64,000 nucleotides of DNA. It comes from Berkiella_A sp050252335. GTDB lineage: Bacteria; Pseudomonadota; Gammaproteobacteria; Berkiellales; Berkiellaceae. How positions within the stretch are numbered: the first letter of the stretch is position 1; every line of letters starts with the position of its first letter. The notes below the pieces were generated by a model, which saw nothing but the letters and a program-made list of their open reading frames with translations, searched no databases and was not told the origin of the DNA. A program made the translations under genes and the position numbers. Location: contig JBFWLB010000005.1 in assembly GCA_050252335.1 (NCBI GenBank), positions 26,928 through 90,927 of the forward strand, given 5' to 3'. Positions 33,716-41,907 of the stretch are shown here, piece after piece.

Positions 33716-34237
33716 ATGAATTTATATCTCAGATTAATTTGCTTATTATTACGCTTCCCATTTATGAAAAAACCAGCACATCCGCTGGATGCCACACAAT
33801 TAGACATGCGTGTGTGGCCCAACGATCTTGATTTAAATATGCACATGAACAATGGTCGCTATTTAACAGTTATGGATCTAGGTCGTTTACATTTAACTTT
33901 TGTCAATGGACTACTAGGGCCTTGTCTAAAACGTGGCTGGCTGCCTGTCTTAGGAAGTGCCAAAATTCATTATTTAAAACCCTTAAATCTATTTCAGAAA
34001 TATAAACTTGAATCTAAAGTCATTTATTGGGATGAAAAATGGATTTATATGGAACAACATTTTTTTAGAAAGGATGCGCTCTGTGCAACAGCTCTGCTAA
34101 AAGCGCTTTTTGTCGGAAAAGAAGGAAAAATTCCTTCTCAACAATTAATCGATCTCATGGGACGTGAAATTATCTGTCCGCCAGCACCGGAAGTACTTAA
34201 GCGCTGGATAGAATGCGAAAAGCGAGAGGAAATTTGA
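33716..34237 (+). CDS. Hotdog-fold acyl-CoA thioesterase-like protein (4HBT)
   Basis: 173 residues. WPNDLDLNMHMNNGRYLTVMD is the signature of the 4HBT_2/THEM6-like thioesterases (N-D-D-x-N-x-H-x-N-N-x-x-Y). An N-terminal hydrophobic stretch (LYLRLICLLLRFPF) could tether it to the membrane. It starts 15 bases after the ketoacyl synthase and closes the lipid trio; it may release the acyl product or remove dead-end thioesters. Confidence 0.8.
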   Translation: MNLYLRLICLLLRFPFMKKPAHPLDATQLDMRVWPNDLDLNMHMNNGRYLTVMDLGRLHLTFVNGLLGPCLKRGWLPVLGSAKIHYLKPLNLFQKYKLESKVIYWDEKWIYMEQHFFRKDALCATALLKALFVGKEGKIPSQQLIDLMGREIICPPAPEVLKRWIECEKREEI

Positions 34238-34260
34238 TAGATGACGGCACAACACCCGTT

Positions 34261-34992
34261 TTAAGTCACAGGATCTAATATTAATTGCTCAATCAAATAA
34301 GCTAATTTCTTTTCACAGGACAATACTTTTGTCTCCATGTCTGGCGTTTTATTATATTTACCAGCAGTTCTTACAATGATACCAAGCAGTATATAATCCA
34401 ACTCTAACTCTCTGGCAAGTGCTGCTTCAGGCATACCTGTCATACCCACAACATGACACCCATCTTGTGCTAATTTCTTAACTTCAGCGCTTGTCTCAAA
34501 TCGAGGTCCTTGTGTGATACCATAGGTTGCTCGCTGATGAAGTTCTAAATCTAATTCATGCGCTTTTTTAATAATTTTTTGACGCAGAACCTCACTATAA
34601 GGCTCAGCAAAATCAACCTGAGCAATATGATCTTCTCCAAAGAAAGTATTATCTCGACCATAGGTATAATCAATCAATTGATCAGGCAAAACTAAATCAC
34701 CAGGATTATACTGCTCTGTAATGCCAGCAATTGCTGCAGTAGCGATAATAGTCTGTACCCCGGCATCACGCAAAGCCCAGATATTTGCTCTAAAGTTGAT
34801 TTTATGGGGTGCCGTCGGCGTTTCTGTATCACGCCGAGGCAAGAATACCACTTCTTTATCGCCACCCAACATACCATAGTTCAATGGTGCAGAAGGCTCA
34901 CCGTAAGGTGTGCTTACGGTTGTTGAATGGGTTATAGCAAAGTTTTCAAGTGTAATAAAACGTGAACCACCAATAATAGCTACTTTATTCAT
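34261..34992 (-). CDS. S-methyl-5'-thioinosine phosphorylase (MTAP/PNP family)
   Basis: 243 residues from the ATG at 34992; a GTG lies at 35001. MNKVAIIGGSRF, the phosphate-site FLPRRDTETPTAPHKINFRAN, TAAIAGI and VVGMTGMPEAALARELEL are features of the MTAP/PNP family 2. The MTGMPEA rather than MTxxPE context and the linkage to HPRT and nagZ fit the Pseudomonas thioinosine phosphorylase, which splits methylthioinosine to hypoxanthine and methylthioribose 1-phosphate. The start overlaps the HPRT stop by 8 bases. The HPRT neighbour would salvage the hypoxanthine. Confidence 0.82.
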   Translation of the reverse strand: MNKVAIIGGSRFITLENFAITHSTTVSTPYGEPSAPLNYGMLGGDKEVVFLPRRDTETPTAPHKINFRANIWALRDAGVQTIIATAAIAGITEQYNPGDLVLPDQLIDYTYGRDNTFFGEDHIAQVDFAEPYSEVLRQKIIKKAHELDLELHQRATYGITQGPRFETSAEVKKLAQDGCHVVGMTGMPEAALARELELDYILLGIIVRTAGKYNKTPDMETKVLSCEKKLAYLIEQLILDPVT

Positions 34993-35554
34993 CTTCCCCA
35001 CTCACCGCATAAATCCCCGGTGCGTTTCTTAAGTAACGCTTGTAATCCATACCATATCCATATACAAATTTATCTTCTACTTTCACACCCGTAAAGTCTG
35101 CCTTTTGCACCGCATCTTTATGTCTTGTTACTTCTTTTTCAACCAATACAGCTGTTTTAACAAGACTGGCTTTGGCGTCATAACAATATTTCACAATACC
35201 TGCGAGCGTTAAACCACCATCTAAGATATCATCGACCACTAAAATTACACGGCCTTCCAAAGAAGCACGTGGCTTTACCACCCATTCCAAGTTCTGCCCC
35301 GTAAAGGCATCGCCATATCGTGTCGCATGAACATAATCAACTTGGAGTGGAAAATCTAATCGTGTTAAAAGCATACCAGTTGGAATAATTCCACCAACCA
35401 TAACACACAATACAATTGGATTTGAATCATGCAATTCTGCAGAGATTTCAGATGCCATGCGATCCAATGCAAGGCCAACAGCCTGAGCGGAGTGAAGCTC
35501 TGTTGCTCTCTTTGCAACTGCTTTAATATGGTTCGGATCTAATATTTGTGACAT
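34985..35554 (-). CDS. hpt: Hypoxanthine-guanine phosphoribosyltransferase
   Basis: 189 residues. The PRPP loop is VILVVDDILDGGLTLAGI, the flexible-loop region is YVHATRYGDAFTGQ, and the C-terminal FVYGYGMDYKRYLRN matches HPRTs (base-site and dimer strand). It converts hypoxanthine or guanine with PRPP to IMP or GMP in the cytoplasm. AAGG is about 10 bases before the ATG. It overlaps the thioinosine phosphorylase gene, indicating a shared salvage route. Confidence 0.9.
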   Translation of the reverse strand: MSQILDPNHIKAVAKRATELHSAQAVGLALDRMASEISAELHDSNPIVLCVMVGGIIPTGMLLTRLDFPLQVDYVHATRYGDAFTGQNLEWVVKPRASLEGRVILVVDDILDGGLTLAGIVKYCYDAKASLVKTAVLVEKEVTRHKDAVQKADFTGVKVEDKFVYGYGMDYKRYLRNAPGIYAVSGEDE

Positions 35555-35613
35555 TGTACTTCAACCTTACATTTAACAAAAAGTGTAACGACTCACTTAA
35601 CTAAAACTTAAAA

Positions 35614-36666
35614 TTACTGCAACATATCCCAACTGCCTATCTGTTCTAAGGCATTCCTTGCTTCTTTCCATTCAGTATGTTGATGCAACCTTTCCCATGG
35701 AATCATTGTATTTGGATCAGCCAATAATCTCTCTCTTCTTTCCACTACTTTTGGCTCAAATGAAGCAGTGATGTTTGATAATATTTTTTCTGCTTGCGGC
35801 CGATTATTGCAAATTAAAATATAATCTGAACCTGCACTGAGTGCTAATTTGGCACACATTAGAGGATCGCCTAACTCTTTTGTGGCATCCATATTCAAAT
35901 CATCGCAAATAATTGCCCCATTAAATTTCAATTTTTCTCTCAATATTGTTTGCAGCCAATAAGGTGAGAAAGTAGCTGGTAATTTTTCTATTTTAGGGAA
36001 TATTAAATGACCTGTCATAATGGAGCCAATGCCATGTTTAATCAAATGTGCAAAGGGCAACAAGTCATCCGTAATCTCAGAAAAATCACGTAAATCTACA
36101 GGCAAAGATAAATGAGAATCCGCTGTTACTTTTCCATGTCCAGGAAAATGCTTACCACAAGCTTGCATACCCGCAGTCAACATACCATCTACATAATGAC
36201 TTGCAAGTAAATTCACAATCGCAGGATCAGAATGAATAGCTCTTGTCTTTACAACAGGATTTAAATCCGTTGCCAAATCAAGCACAGGCGCAAAACTTAA
36301 ATCAACCCCTAAACTTCTGAGTTCCATTGCCATTAATTGGCCAATTTGTTTTACAACTTTTAACACAGATTCTGCATTCAATCGCTGTTCATCAAACAAT
36401 CGTCCCAAAGCTTGCATAGGCGGCAATTTAGTCAACCCATTAACAAAACGCTGTACTCTACCACCTTCTTGATCAACCGTAATAAAACAACGTGGACGAA
36501 TCATTCGTATATGTTTAATAAGATCCATAACTTGTTCTGGGTTATCATAATTTCGTGCAAATAAAATAATCCCTCCCAAACTTGGATGCTTGAGTAGCTC
36601 GATATCATCTTGAGTGAGGGTTTGCCCAGCTACATCGGCAATCACGGGACCAATCTGCATTTCCAT
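35614..36666 (-). CDS. nagZ: Beta-N-acetylhexosaminidase NagZ
   Basis: 350 residues; E. coli NagZ has 341. GH3 motifs: VDQEGGRVQRF, ACGKHFPGHGKVTADSHLSLP with the His of the Asp-His dyad, and ICDDLNMDAT with the catalytic Asp. It removes GlcNAc from GlcNAc-anhydroMurNAc (peptides) in the cytoplasm during wall recycling. The start is ATG at 36666 or 36660. It lies 7 bases after the L,D-transpeptidase gene and about 60 bases before hpt, so these genes may form one transcript. Confidence 0.93.
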   Translation of the reverse strand: MEMQIGPVIADVAGQTLTQDDIELLKHPSLGGIILFARNYDNPEQVMDLIKHIRMIRPRCFITVDQEGGRVQRFVNGLTKLPPMQALGRLFDEQRLNAESVLKVVKQIGQLMAMELRSLGVDLSFAPVLDLATDLNPVVKTRAIHSDPAIVNLLASHYVDGMLTAGMQACGKHFPGHGKVTADSHLSLPVDLRDFSEITDDLLPFAHLIKHGIGSIMTGHLIFPKIEKLPATFSPYWLQTILREKLKFNGAIICDDLNMDATKELGDPLMCAKLALSAGSDYILICNNRPQAEKILSNITASFEPKVVERRERLLADPNTMIPWERLHQHTEWKEARNALEQIGSWDMLQ

Positions 36667-36673
36667 TTAATCA

Positions 36674-37159
36674 CTAACCTCTTATTAATACGGTTGTTCC
36701 CACGGGTACATCGCTATACAATTCTAAGATGTCATTATTATGCATATTGATACATCCTTTTGAACTGGGCACGCCCATTACTTTAGTATCTGGACTGCCG
36801 TGTATATAAATGTAACGTTTCATTGTGTCACAGTTTCCAAATCGATTTTTGCCAACTTCTAGACCAGATAGCCAGAGTATACGCGTCAATATCCAATCTC
36901 TACCAGGGTATGCAGAAGAAAAGTCGGGCGAATAAATTTCTCCGGTAGGTCTACGTCTTACAAAAACAGAGTTAATCGGCTGATTATCTCCGATTTTGGC
37001 TCTGATAATATGCCGTCCACGCGGAGTTTTTTCACTCCCCATTTCCTCACCAACACCATTTTTAGCAGTTGCAATCAAATATTTTTTTGTTAGTTTACCA
37101 TCTTTAAAATGAAATAAGCTTTGTGTTTCAACATCAACCAATAGTTCATGCGCTACCAT
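36674..37159 (-). CDS. L,D-transpeptidase (YkuD domain)
   Basis: 161 residues from the ATG at 37159, which has GAGG 6 bases upstream; a TTG at 37177 is unlikely. YkuD signature: YIHGSPD with His120, then GVPSSKGCINMHN with the nucleophile Cys136. The usual His before Gly-Cys (SHGC) is Lys here, a variant I recall in related short L,D-transpeptidases. No signal peptide is evident, so export is unclear. L,D-transpeptidases make 3-3 cross-links or attach lipoprotein to peptidoglycan; a role linked to its recycling neighbour nagZ is inferred. Confidence 0.85.
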   Translation of the reverse strand: MVAHELLVDVETQSLFHFKDGKLTKKYLIATAKNGVGEEMGSEKTPRGRHIIRAKIGDNQPINSVFVRRRPTGEIYSPDFSSAYPGRDWILTRILWLSGLEVGKNRFGNCDTMKRYIYIHGSPDTKVMGVPSSKGCINMHNNDILELYSDVPVGTTVLIRG

Positions 37160-37240
37160 GTACTGCCTCAAAAGCAATGTGATTTGTTTAACTTACGATT
37201 ACTGTTTATATTTATACTTTATAATAAAGGAGTCTCAAAG

Positions 37241-37675
37241 ATGCATCAGTATAACAGTAAAAATCGATTTAAATCGGCTATTTGTTCAGGGTTATTTTTA
37301 GCTACTTTAGCACTTACAAGCACATCTTATGCAGCAATGCCTGTATCTCAGATTGTGTTTAGCAATGAAACCTCCATTGCTCTAAATACATCGATTGCCG
37401 GTATACCAGGATATGGTATTGAAGCAAATACGAGCAAACCTATAGGCTTTGAAAAAGTAACCATGGGCTGCTTCTGGGGTGGTAATATGCAAAACTGTGG
37501 TATCAATTTTACAAATAAAGCAAACGGCCAGCCTGTAGCTACCGTTTATATCAATGCAAATACCGCAACGTTAACCCAAGCGCCTACATTTCATGGCGAC
37601 TATGCTGCTAAATATGAAGTAACTGGCTGGGAAACATCACCTGTAACACATATCACCATTAAAGAAAAAGCTTAA
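37241..37675 (+). CDS. Small secreted protein of unknown function
   Basis: 144 residues. A classic signal peptide (SAICSGLFLATLALTSTSYA, cleavage before AMPVSQ) and then a beta-rich, threonine/asparagine-rich mature domain with two Cys (MGCFWGGNMQNCGIN) that could form a disulphide. AAAGGAG lies 8 bases before the ATG. Family not recognised. A hairpin at 37685-37711 and a bidirectional terminator at 37727-37756 follow. Probably periplasmic or exported. Confidence 0.7.
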   Translation: MHQYNSKNRFKSAICSGLFLATLALTSTSYAAMPVSQIVFSNETSIALNTSIAGIPGYGIEANTSKPIGFEKVTMGCFWGGNMQNCGINFTNKANGQPVATVYINANTATLTQAPTFHGDYAAKYEVTGWETSPVTHITIKEKA

Positions 37676-37684
37676 ATTCTTTTG

Positions 37685-37711
37685 TAGGGACGACACAACG
37701 GTCGTCCCCTA
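37685..37711. repeat. REP-like hairpin GTAGGGACGAC..GTCGTCCCCTAC
   Basis: GTAGGGACGAC-acaacg-GTCGTCCCCTAC forms a stem with one bulged C. It resembles the GTAGGGGCGACC/GGTCGCCCCTAC repeats that I recall scattered through many bacterial genomes. It sits just after the secreted-protein gene. Confidence 0.5.
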
Positions 37712-37726
37712 CGAGAAATCAAACTC

Positions 37727-37756
37727 AAAAAAAAAGCTCCCGAAGGAGCTTTTTTT
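37727..37756. terminator. Bidirectional intrinsic terminator
   Basis: A-run, GCTCC-cgaa-GGAGC, T-run: works in both directions between the convergent secreted-protein and TetR genes. Confidence 0.88.
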
Positions 37757-37779
37757 GAAGAGTTATCGCTGATTTTTGA

Positions 37780-38433
37780 TTATTCAGCAAATGCTTCTTC
37801 TTGCATAACACGTGATGACGCATGAGCAACCGCTTCTTCACGCACAGCAGGCATTTCAACTTTACGTTTCGCAATACCTTCTAACCAAGATTGTAATTCG
37901 TCACATTGACGTTGTGCAATCTTAGGATCTTTAAAGGTATGAGTTAGTAAAAACATGCCTTGCATACCAGAAAGAGTGTGCAATGCATGATTTGCTGCGC
38001 GGGGTTCTTCTACGCCCAAAGCTCTGAATTGTTCTTCAGACCATTTCAACACGTCATACAATAATTTTGCTGCGAGATCAGATAACGCACCACCTTGCTT
38101 ACCAAGTTCTTGGCATAAGCCACCCACTGGGCAACCAAAGCGAGCTGTAATTTCTAAATCTTCCAAACCATATCGAACCATAGACACTAATCGAGCTAAT
38201 GGATCAGAAATTTCTGACCAAGAAGCAAGTCTTTCAGACCATTCAGCAGCGCGCTTTTCAATAACAGCGATACCAATGGCTTCTTTTGTCTTAAAGTAAT
38301 AATAAACATTGCCTAAGGGCACATCAGCTTCCTGAGCAATATCCGCGAGGGTTGTCAGGTTAAAGCCTTGTTGATGAATGAGCACCTTAGCAGCTTCGAT
38401 AAGTCTTATTCGTTTATCTGTTTTCCGTGGCAT
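37780..38433 (-). CDS. TetR-family transcriptional regulator
   Basis: 217 residues. The N-terminal helix-turn-helix (RIRLIEAAKVLIHQQGF, TLADIAQEADVPLGNVYYYF, KTKEAIGIAVIE) is standard TetR. The C-terminal domain has EDLEITARFGCPVGGLCQELGKQ, as in the AcrR/NemR-like group. It binds DNA as a dimer and usually represses a neighbour in response to a ligand. The closest candidates are fadL and the beta-oxidation genes upstream, which would suit an acyl-CoA-type ligand, but no operator was identified. The C-terminal 30 residues are Ala/Glu-rich. Confidence 0.88.
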   Translation of the reverse strand: MPRKTDKRIRLIEAAKVLIHQQGFNLTTLADIAQEADVPLGNVYYYFKTKEAIGIAVIEKRAAEWSERLASWSEISDPLARLVSMVRYGLEDLEITARFGCPVGGLCQELGKQGGALSDLAAKLLYDVLKWSEEQFRALGVEEPRAANHALHTLSGMQGMFLLTHTFKDPKIAQRQCDELQSWLEGIAKRKVEMPAVREEAVAHASSRVMQEEAFAE

Positions 38434-38610
38434 AACGTCTACAATCCATTTCTCCAGTGGAGCATTACTTCGTGAGCAAAAGATAAGATTCTCGTTAACA
38501 ACAATTCATCTTTATCTTCAGTTCACATACTCCAGACCTAAACAACTTATGATTAATGCATAACCACCAACCATAACCCCTTTTTATCGAGTAATTTACT
38601 AACTCAACAA

Positions 38611-39975
38611 TTATACAAAATCATAGCGGAATTGAACACCTAAAATATTAGCGTTGCTCTTATAATCTGCGGTTAAGTGGGCAGCAGATATTGGAACACC
38701 ACTGATGGCATGAGGGCCATTGTCTTCTAAGTGTGCATTTTTGAAGAATAAGTGAGCATAACCAACATCAAAACGCCATTGTGGGTTCAAGGTATACGCC
38801 GCACCAAGACCTAACCACCAACGATCTTCATCTGGTAATCTCGCAATGCGATGTTCATCTCTTGTAGGTGATTCATCAAAGGCACCACCAATTCTAAAGC
38901 TCCAATGGTGATCGTAATTGTAAATCAAGCCTAATGCGATACGGATAGTATCTTTGAAGAGCAAGTTAGTATTGGTATCAATGCCTTGATTACCTGGCCC
39001 GCTTGCAACAGGAGGACTAAAACGTAGTCCTAGAACATCTGTACGGCTCCAGTTTGTCCAATGCACATCACTGGTTAAAGCGAATTCATCATTGAATTGA
39101 TGATATAAGCTGAAAATTAAAGATTCAGGTAATGCAACTTGTGTTTGAACGGTACGAACGCTGAATACATTAATTGGAGCACCAGCTGGTTGTGAAACAA
39201 TTTCACTATCACCCTCTGCATGTAAATTAATCTTAGATCGGTAACTTAAACCGAGTCTTGTTGATGGCATAACTTGCCATAACACGCCCGCATGAAAACC
39301 AAAAGCCCAACCTTCAGCAGAATTATGCTGGTAACCATCTGGTATTAAACCATTTGCACCAATCACAGCTTGCAAGTCAGCCTTGCCCCATAAAGCATCA
39401 ACACCTGCACCAATCGACATACAGGGCAATACTTGATAGGCCAAACTGGTACCAAAATTCCAGGCTTGTAATTTAGACTTGGTTGCTACATAACGAGCAA
39501 TACTGTCATTATCATATTCAGTTGTTAAGCCAAAAGGAACGTTAACATCAAAACCTAACACCCAACGATCACTAAATCGGGTTGCTACGTGAAAAGAAGG
39601 TACTGCAACAGGGCTTGCTGCATCATCATTTGAACCTGTAGCAGGAACGTTAGGGATAGAACTATTCGCTCTTTTTGCATCATAATCAAAAGAACCTAGG
39701 ATGCCGACAACAGAGCCTACAATTTGTGTACCTTTGATATGCGATAAACCTGCAGCATTCCAAAAACCAGTAGAGGCATCTTCTGCAAGCGCAGCGGTAC
39801 CACTATAAGCTAAACCCAATTGAGATGCGTTTTGTTCTTGAATTTGAAAGCCAGCAGCAAAAACTTGGCTGGATAAACATGAAATAACCAAACTTGATGT
39901 TAAGATCCTTAAACCGGACTTAATCGCTCTGGATTTAAAGGGTATTGCTTCCCATTTCCTTGCCACTGTTATCAC
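38611..39975 (-). CDS. fadL: FadL-like outer-membrane fatty-acid transporter
   Basis: 454 residues. A signal peptide (LVISCLSSQVFA) is followed by AGFQIQEQNASQLGLAYSGTAALAEDAST and FWNAAGLSHI, the FadL plug-domain signature, then beta-strands of a barrel ending in a terminal aromatic-type strand (FRYDFV). It takes up long-chain fatty acids across the outer membrane. The start is GTG at 39975 or GTG at 39966, the latter with better spacing to GAGGGAG. It lies in the same direction as the beta-oxidation genes upstream, fitting a fatty-acid regulon. Confidence 0.88.
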   Translation of the reverse strand: MITVARKWEAIPFKSRAIKSGLRILTSSLVISCLSSQVFAAGFQIQEQNASQLGLAYSGTAALAEDASTGFWNAAGLSHIKGTQIVGSVVGILGSFDYDAKRANSSIPNVPATGSNDDAASPVAVPSFHVATRFSDRWVLGFDVNVPFGLTTEYDNDSIARYVATKSKLQAWNFGTSLAYQVLPCMSIGAGVDALWGKADLQAVIGANGLIPDGYQHNSAEGWAFGFHAGVLWQVMPSTRLGLSYRSKINLHAEGDSEIVSQPAGAPINVFSVRTVQTQVALPESLIFSLYHQFNDEFALTSDVHWTNWSRTDVLGLRFSPPVASGPGNQGIDTNTNLLFKDTIRIALGLIYNYDHHWSFRIGGAFDESPTRDEHRIARLPDEDRWWLGLGAAYTLNPQWRFDVGYAHLFFKNAHLEDNGPHAISGVPISAAHLTADYKSNANILGVQFRYDFV

Positions 39976-40335
39976 TCCCTCAGGTATGCACGTTAACGTT
40001 AATTTTGAAATTTAACTTATAAAGGTATTTCTAGTAACCTACTTTACCGAGTTACTAGGCTGTTGTGAATGCTTTGAGTTAAAAAAATTAATTTCAAGAT
40101 CTTTTTTAAACTTTTATTAAAATAATAATGCAAAGCATTGAATGGATTAGGCTATTAAATTTTAAATAAATTTCGGTATAAATGAAGAGGTCTCAATTTA
40201 AAGAAAAATTATAAATAATTTCTCGACTGACTACATTGTTTCCTTTCTAACTATTAGTTAGAAGCTAATGAACAAACAAAAAAATATATAATCCACGTTT
40301 GCTCTATAATGTCGGTTAAGTTTAGTTAAAAAATA
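39976..40335. other. A+T-rich gap upstream of fadL
   Basis: Apart from the fadL leader with GAGGGAG close to its start, this stretch is A+T-rich and holds no ORF, hairpin or repeat that I can support. The next 135 bases are the multi-hairpin repeat copy 1. Confidence 0.4.
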
Positions 40336-40469
40336 AACGAAGTGAATAATTATCTTCCCTTGGTATCAAGGGAAGAAGCTCACAATGTGAGCAGATGGAT
40401 TTTATTAACCCTATGGTTTAAAAATCCCTCCGCCGCAGACGGCGACTCCCTTTGACAACAAAGGGAGCA
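40336..40469 (+). repeat. Multi-hairpin repeat, copy 1
   Basis: AACGAAGTGAATAATT starts the element. Hairpins in order: CTTCCCTT/AAGGGAAG, GCTCA/TGAGC, an outer GGATTT...AAATCC pairing, CGCCG-caga-CGGCG, and CTCCCTTTG-acaa-CAAAGGGAG. Copy 2 at 44429-44566 has the same order and orientation, with paired changes in the stems. It is located between fadL and the thiolase gene. Confidence 0.75.
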
Positions 40470-40511
40470 TACGGCGCTTTGCGCCACTGAGAAATAACTT
40501 ATTAACAAACT

Positions 40512-40544
40512 ATATCCCAGAAATGCCATGCGCGAAGACTATAA
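40512..40544 (+). repeat. End fragment of the TTATAGTC repeat (copy D)
   Basis: CAGAAATGCCATGCGCGAAGACTATAA matches the end of the inverted 129-bp copy (CAGAAATGTCATGTGCGAAGACTATAA). GACTATAA (40537-40544) contains, in complement, the TAG stop of the thiolase gene (40539-40541). Confidence 0.6.
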
Positions 40545-41738
40545 AATTTCAAAGATACCAGCAGCCCCCATACCCGTCCCAATACACATTGTCACCATGC
40601 CATAGCGCTGATTACGTTTACGCATACCATGTATAAGCTTGGTTGACAAAACAGCGCCTGTTGCCCCTAATGGGTGCCCCATCGCAATAGCGCCCCCAAC
40701 TGGATTGACGCGATTCACATCAATGTCTAGATCTTTTACCACGGCTAAACTTTGTGCGGCAAATGCTTCATTAAGCTCTATCCATTCAATTTGATTCAAG
40801 CTTAAACCACTGGCTTTTAATGCTTTAGGAATGGCAGCAACAGGTCCAATTCCCATATATTCTGGTAAAACACCGGCCACTGAAAAACTCATTAAACGCG
40901 CTAAAGGTTGTAAATCATGCTTCGTTAGATATTTTTCACTCACTAATAATAATGCACTTGCACCATCACTCATTTGTGAAGTATTACCTGCTGTTACGCT
41001 ACCATTTTGCGCAAAAACGGGACGCAATTTTGACAAAACTTCAATGCTAGTATCCATACGAGGACCTTGATCAACACGTACATCTTCTCTAATGATAGGA
41101 TTGGTTTGATTTTTTAAATTAGGGAAAGCCTTTTCAGTTGAGATCGGTACTATTTGATCTACGAACTCACCCTTTTTAATGGCTGCGATTGCCTTTTGAT
41201 GGCTGGTATAAGCAAATTCATCTTGTGCTTCGCGAGTGATTTCCCATTTCTTGGCTACATTTTCAGCAGTAATCCCCATACCAAATGAAAGTGCCACATG
41301 TTCTTCATCATTTTCAAAGTATTTTGGATTCGCACTAAAATGATGCCCGCCCATAGGCACCATACTCATACTTTCAACCCCACCGGCAATCATCACATCG
41401 GCTTCGCCTAATGCAATCTTGTCACGCGCCAATGCAATGGCTTGTAAGCCAGAAGAGCAAAAACGATTAATCGTCATAGCCGGTACACAAATAGGCAAGC
41501 CTGCAAGCAAGGTAGCAATGCGTGCGACATTCATGCCCTGCTCCGCCTCAGGCATTGCACAACCAACGATAATGTCTTCTATTTCTTCTGGTGCAATTTG
41601 CGGATTCAAAGAAACAATTTCGTGTAATACAGTACTCAGTAAATCATCTGGGCGTGTAAAGGCAAATGCGCCTTTGGCTTTACCAATTGGTGTTCTAATA
41701 GCAGATACAATATAAACATCTTGTATTTGACGCGTCAT
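40539..41738 (-). CDS. fadA: Acetyl-CoA acyltransferase (thiolase), paired with FadN-like enzyme
   Basis: 399 residues from the ATG at 41738, which has GGAG upstream. The open frame runs on to 41822 but only through the 129-bp repeat. Active-site residues: Cys94 (NRFCSSGLQA), His in ELNEAFAAQ context and GHPLGATGA, and Cys of CIGTGMGAAG. It cleaves 3-ketoacyl-CoA with CoA in the last step of beta-oxidation. Its partner, the FadN-like gene, lies 170 bases upstream with repeat copy B between them. The stop codon is contributed by the repeat end at 40537-40544. Confidence 0.9.
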   Translation of the reverse strand: MTRQIQDVYIVSAIRTPIGKAKGAFAFTRPDDLLSTVLHEIVSLNPQIAPEEIEDIIVGCAMPEAEQGMNVARIATLLAGLPICVPAMTINRFCSSGLQAIALARDKIALGEADVMIAGGVESMSMVPMGGHHFSANPKYFENDEEHVALSFGMGITAENVAKKWEITREAQDEFAYTSHQKAIAAIKKGEFVDQIVPISTEKAFPNLKNQTNPIIREDVRVDQGPRMDTSIEVLSKLRPVFAQNGSVTAGNTSQMSDGASALLLVSEKYLTKHDLQPLARLMSFSVAGVLPEYMGIGPVAAIPKALKASGLSLNQIEWIELNEAFAAQSLAVVKDLDIDVNRVNPVGGAIAMGHPLGATGAVLSTKLIHGMRKRNQRYGMVTMCIGTGMGAAGIFEIL

Positions 41739-41763
41739 TCTCTTATCTCCATTCATAGTATTT

Positions 41764-41892
41764 TTATAGTCTTCGCACATGACATTTCTGAGGTGTTGTC
41801 TTCGCCATCTCGCAATCCTCATGTACTTTTATGTACATTACGATTGCTCGAGGCTTGACGCCTACCAGAAAAGCTATGTGCTGTGACTATGG
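41764..41892 (-). repeat. 129-bp TTATAGTC-ended repeat, copy B (inverted)
   Basis: Equal in length to copy A (8142-8270) and in the opposite orientation. TTATAGTC at 41764 and GACTAT at 41885 mark the ends. The core GAGGATTGCGAGATGGCGAAGACAACACC and GTAGGCGTC are shared (broken here: GAGGATTGCGAG, GATGGCGAAGAC). It fills the gap between the FadN-like gene and the thiolase gene. Confidence 0.75.
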
Positions 41893-41907
41893 CATTAGAA
41901 GCGCAGC

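Noticed and set aside
41739..41822. N-terminal extension of the thiolase
   Set aside because: The extra codons come from the 129-bp repeat; the ATG at 41738 has GGAG and matches thiolase N-termini.
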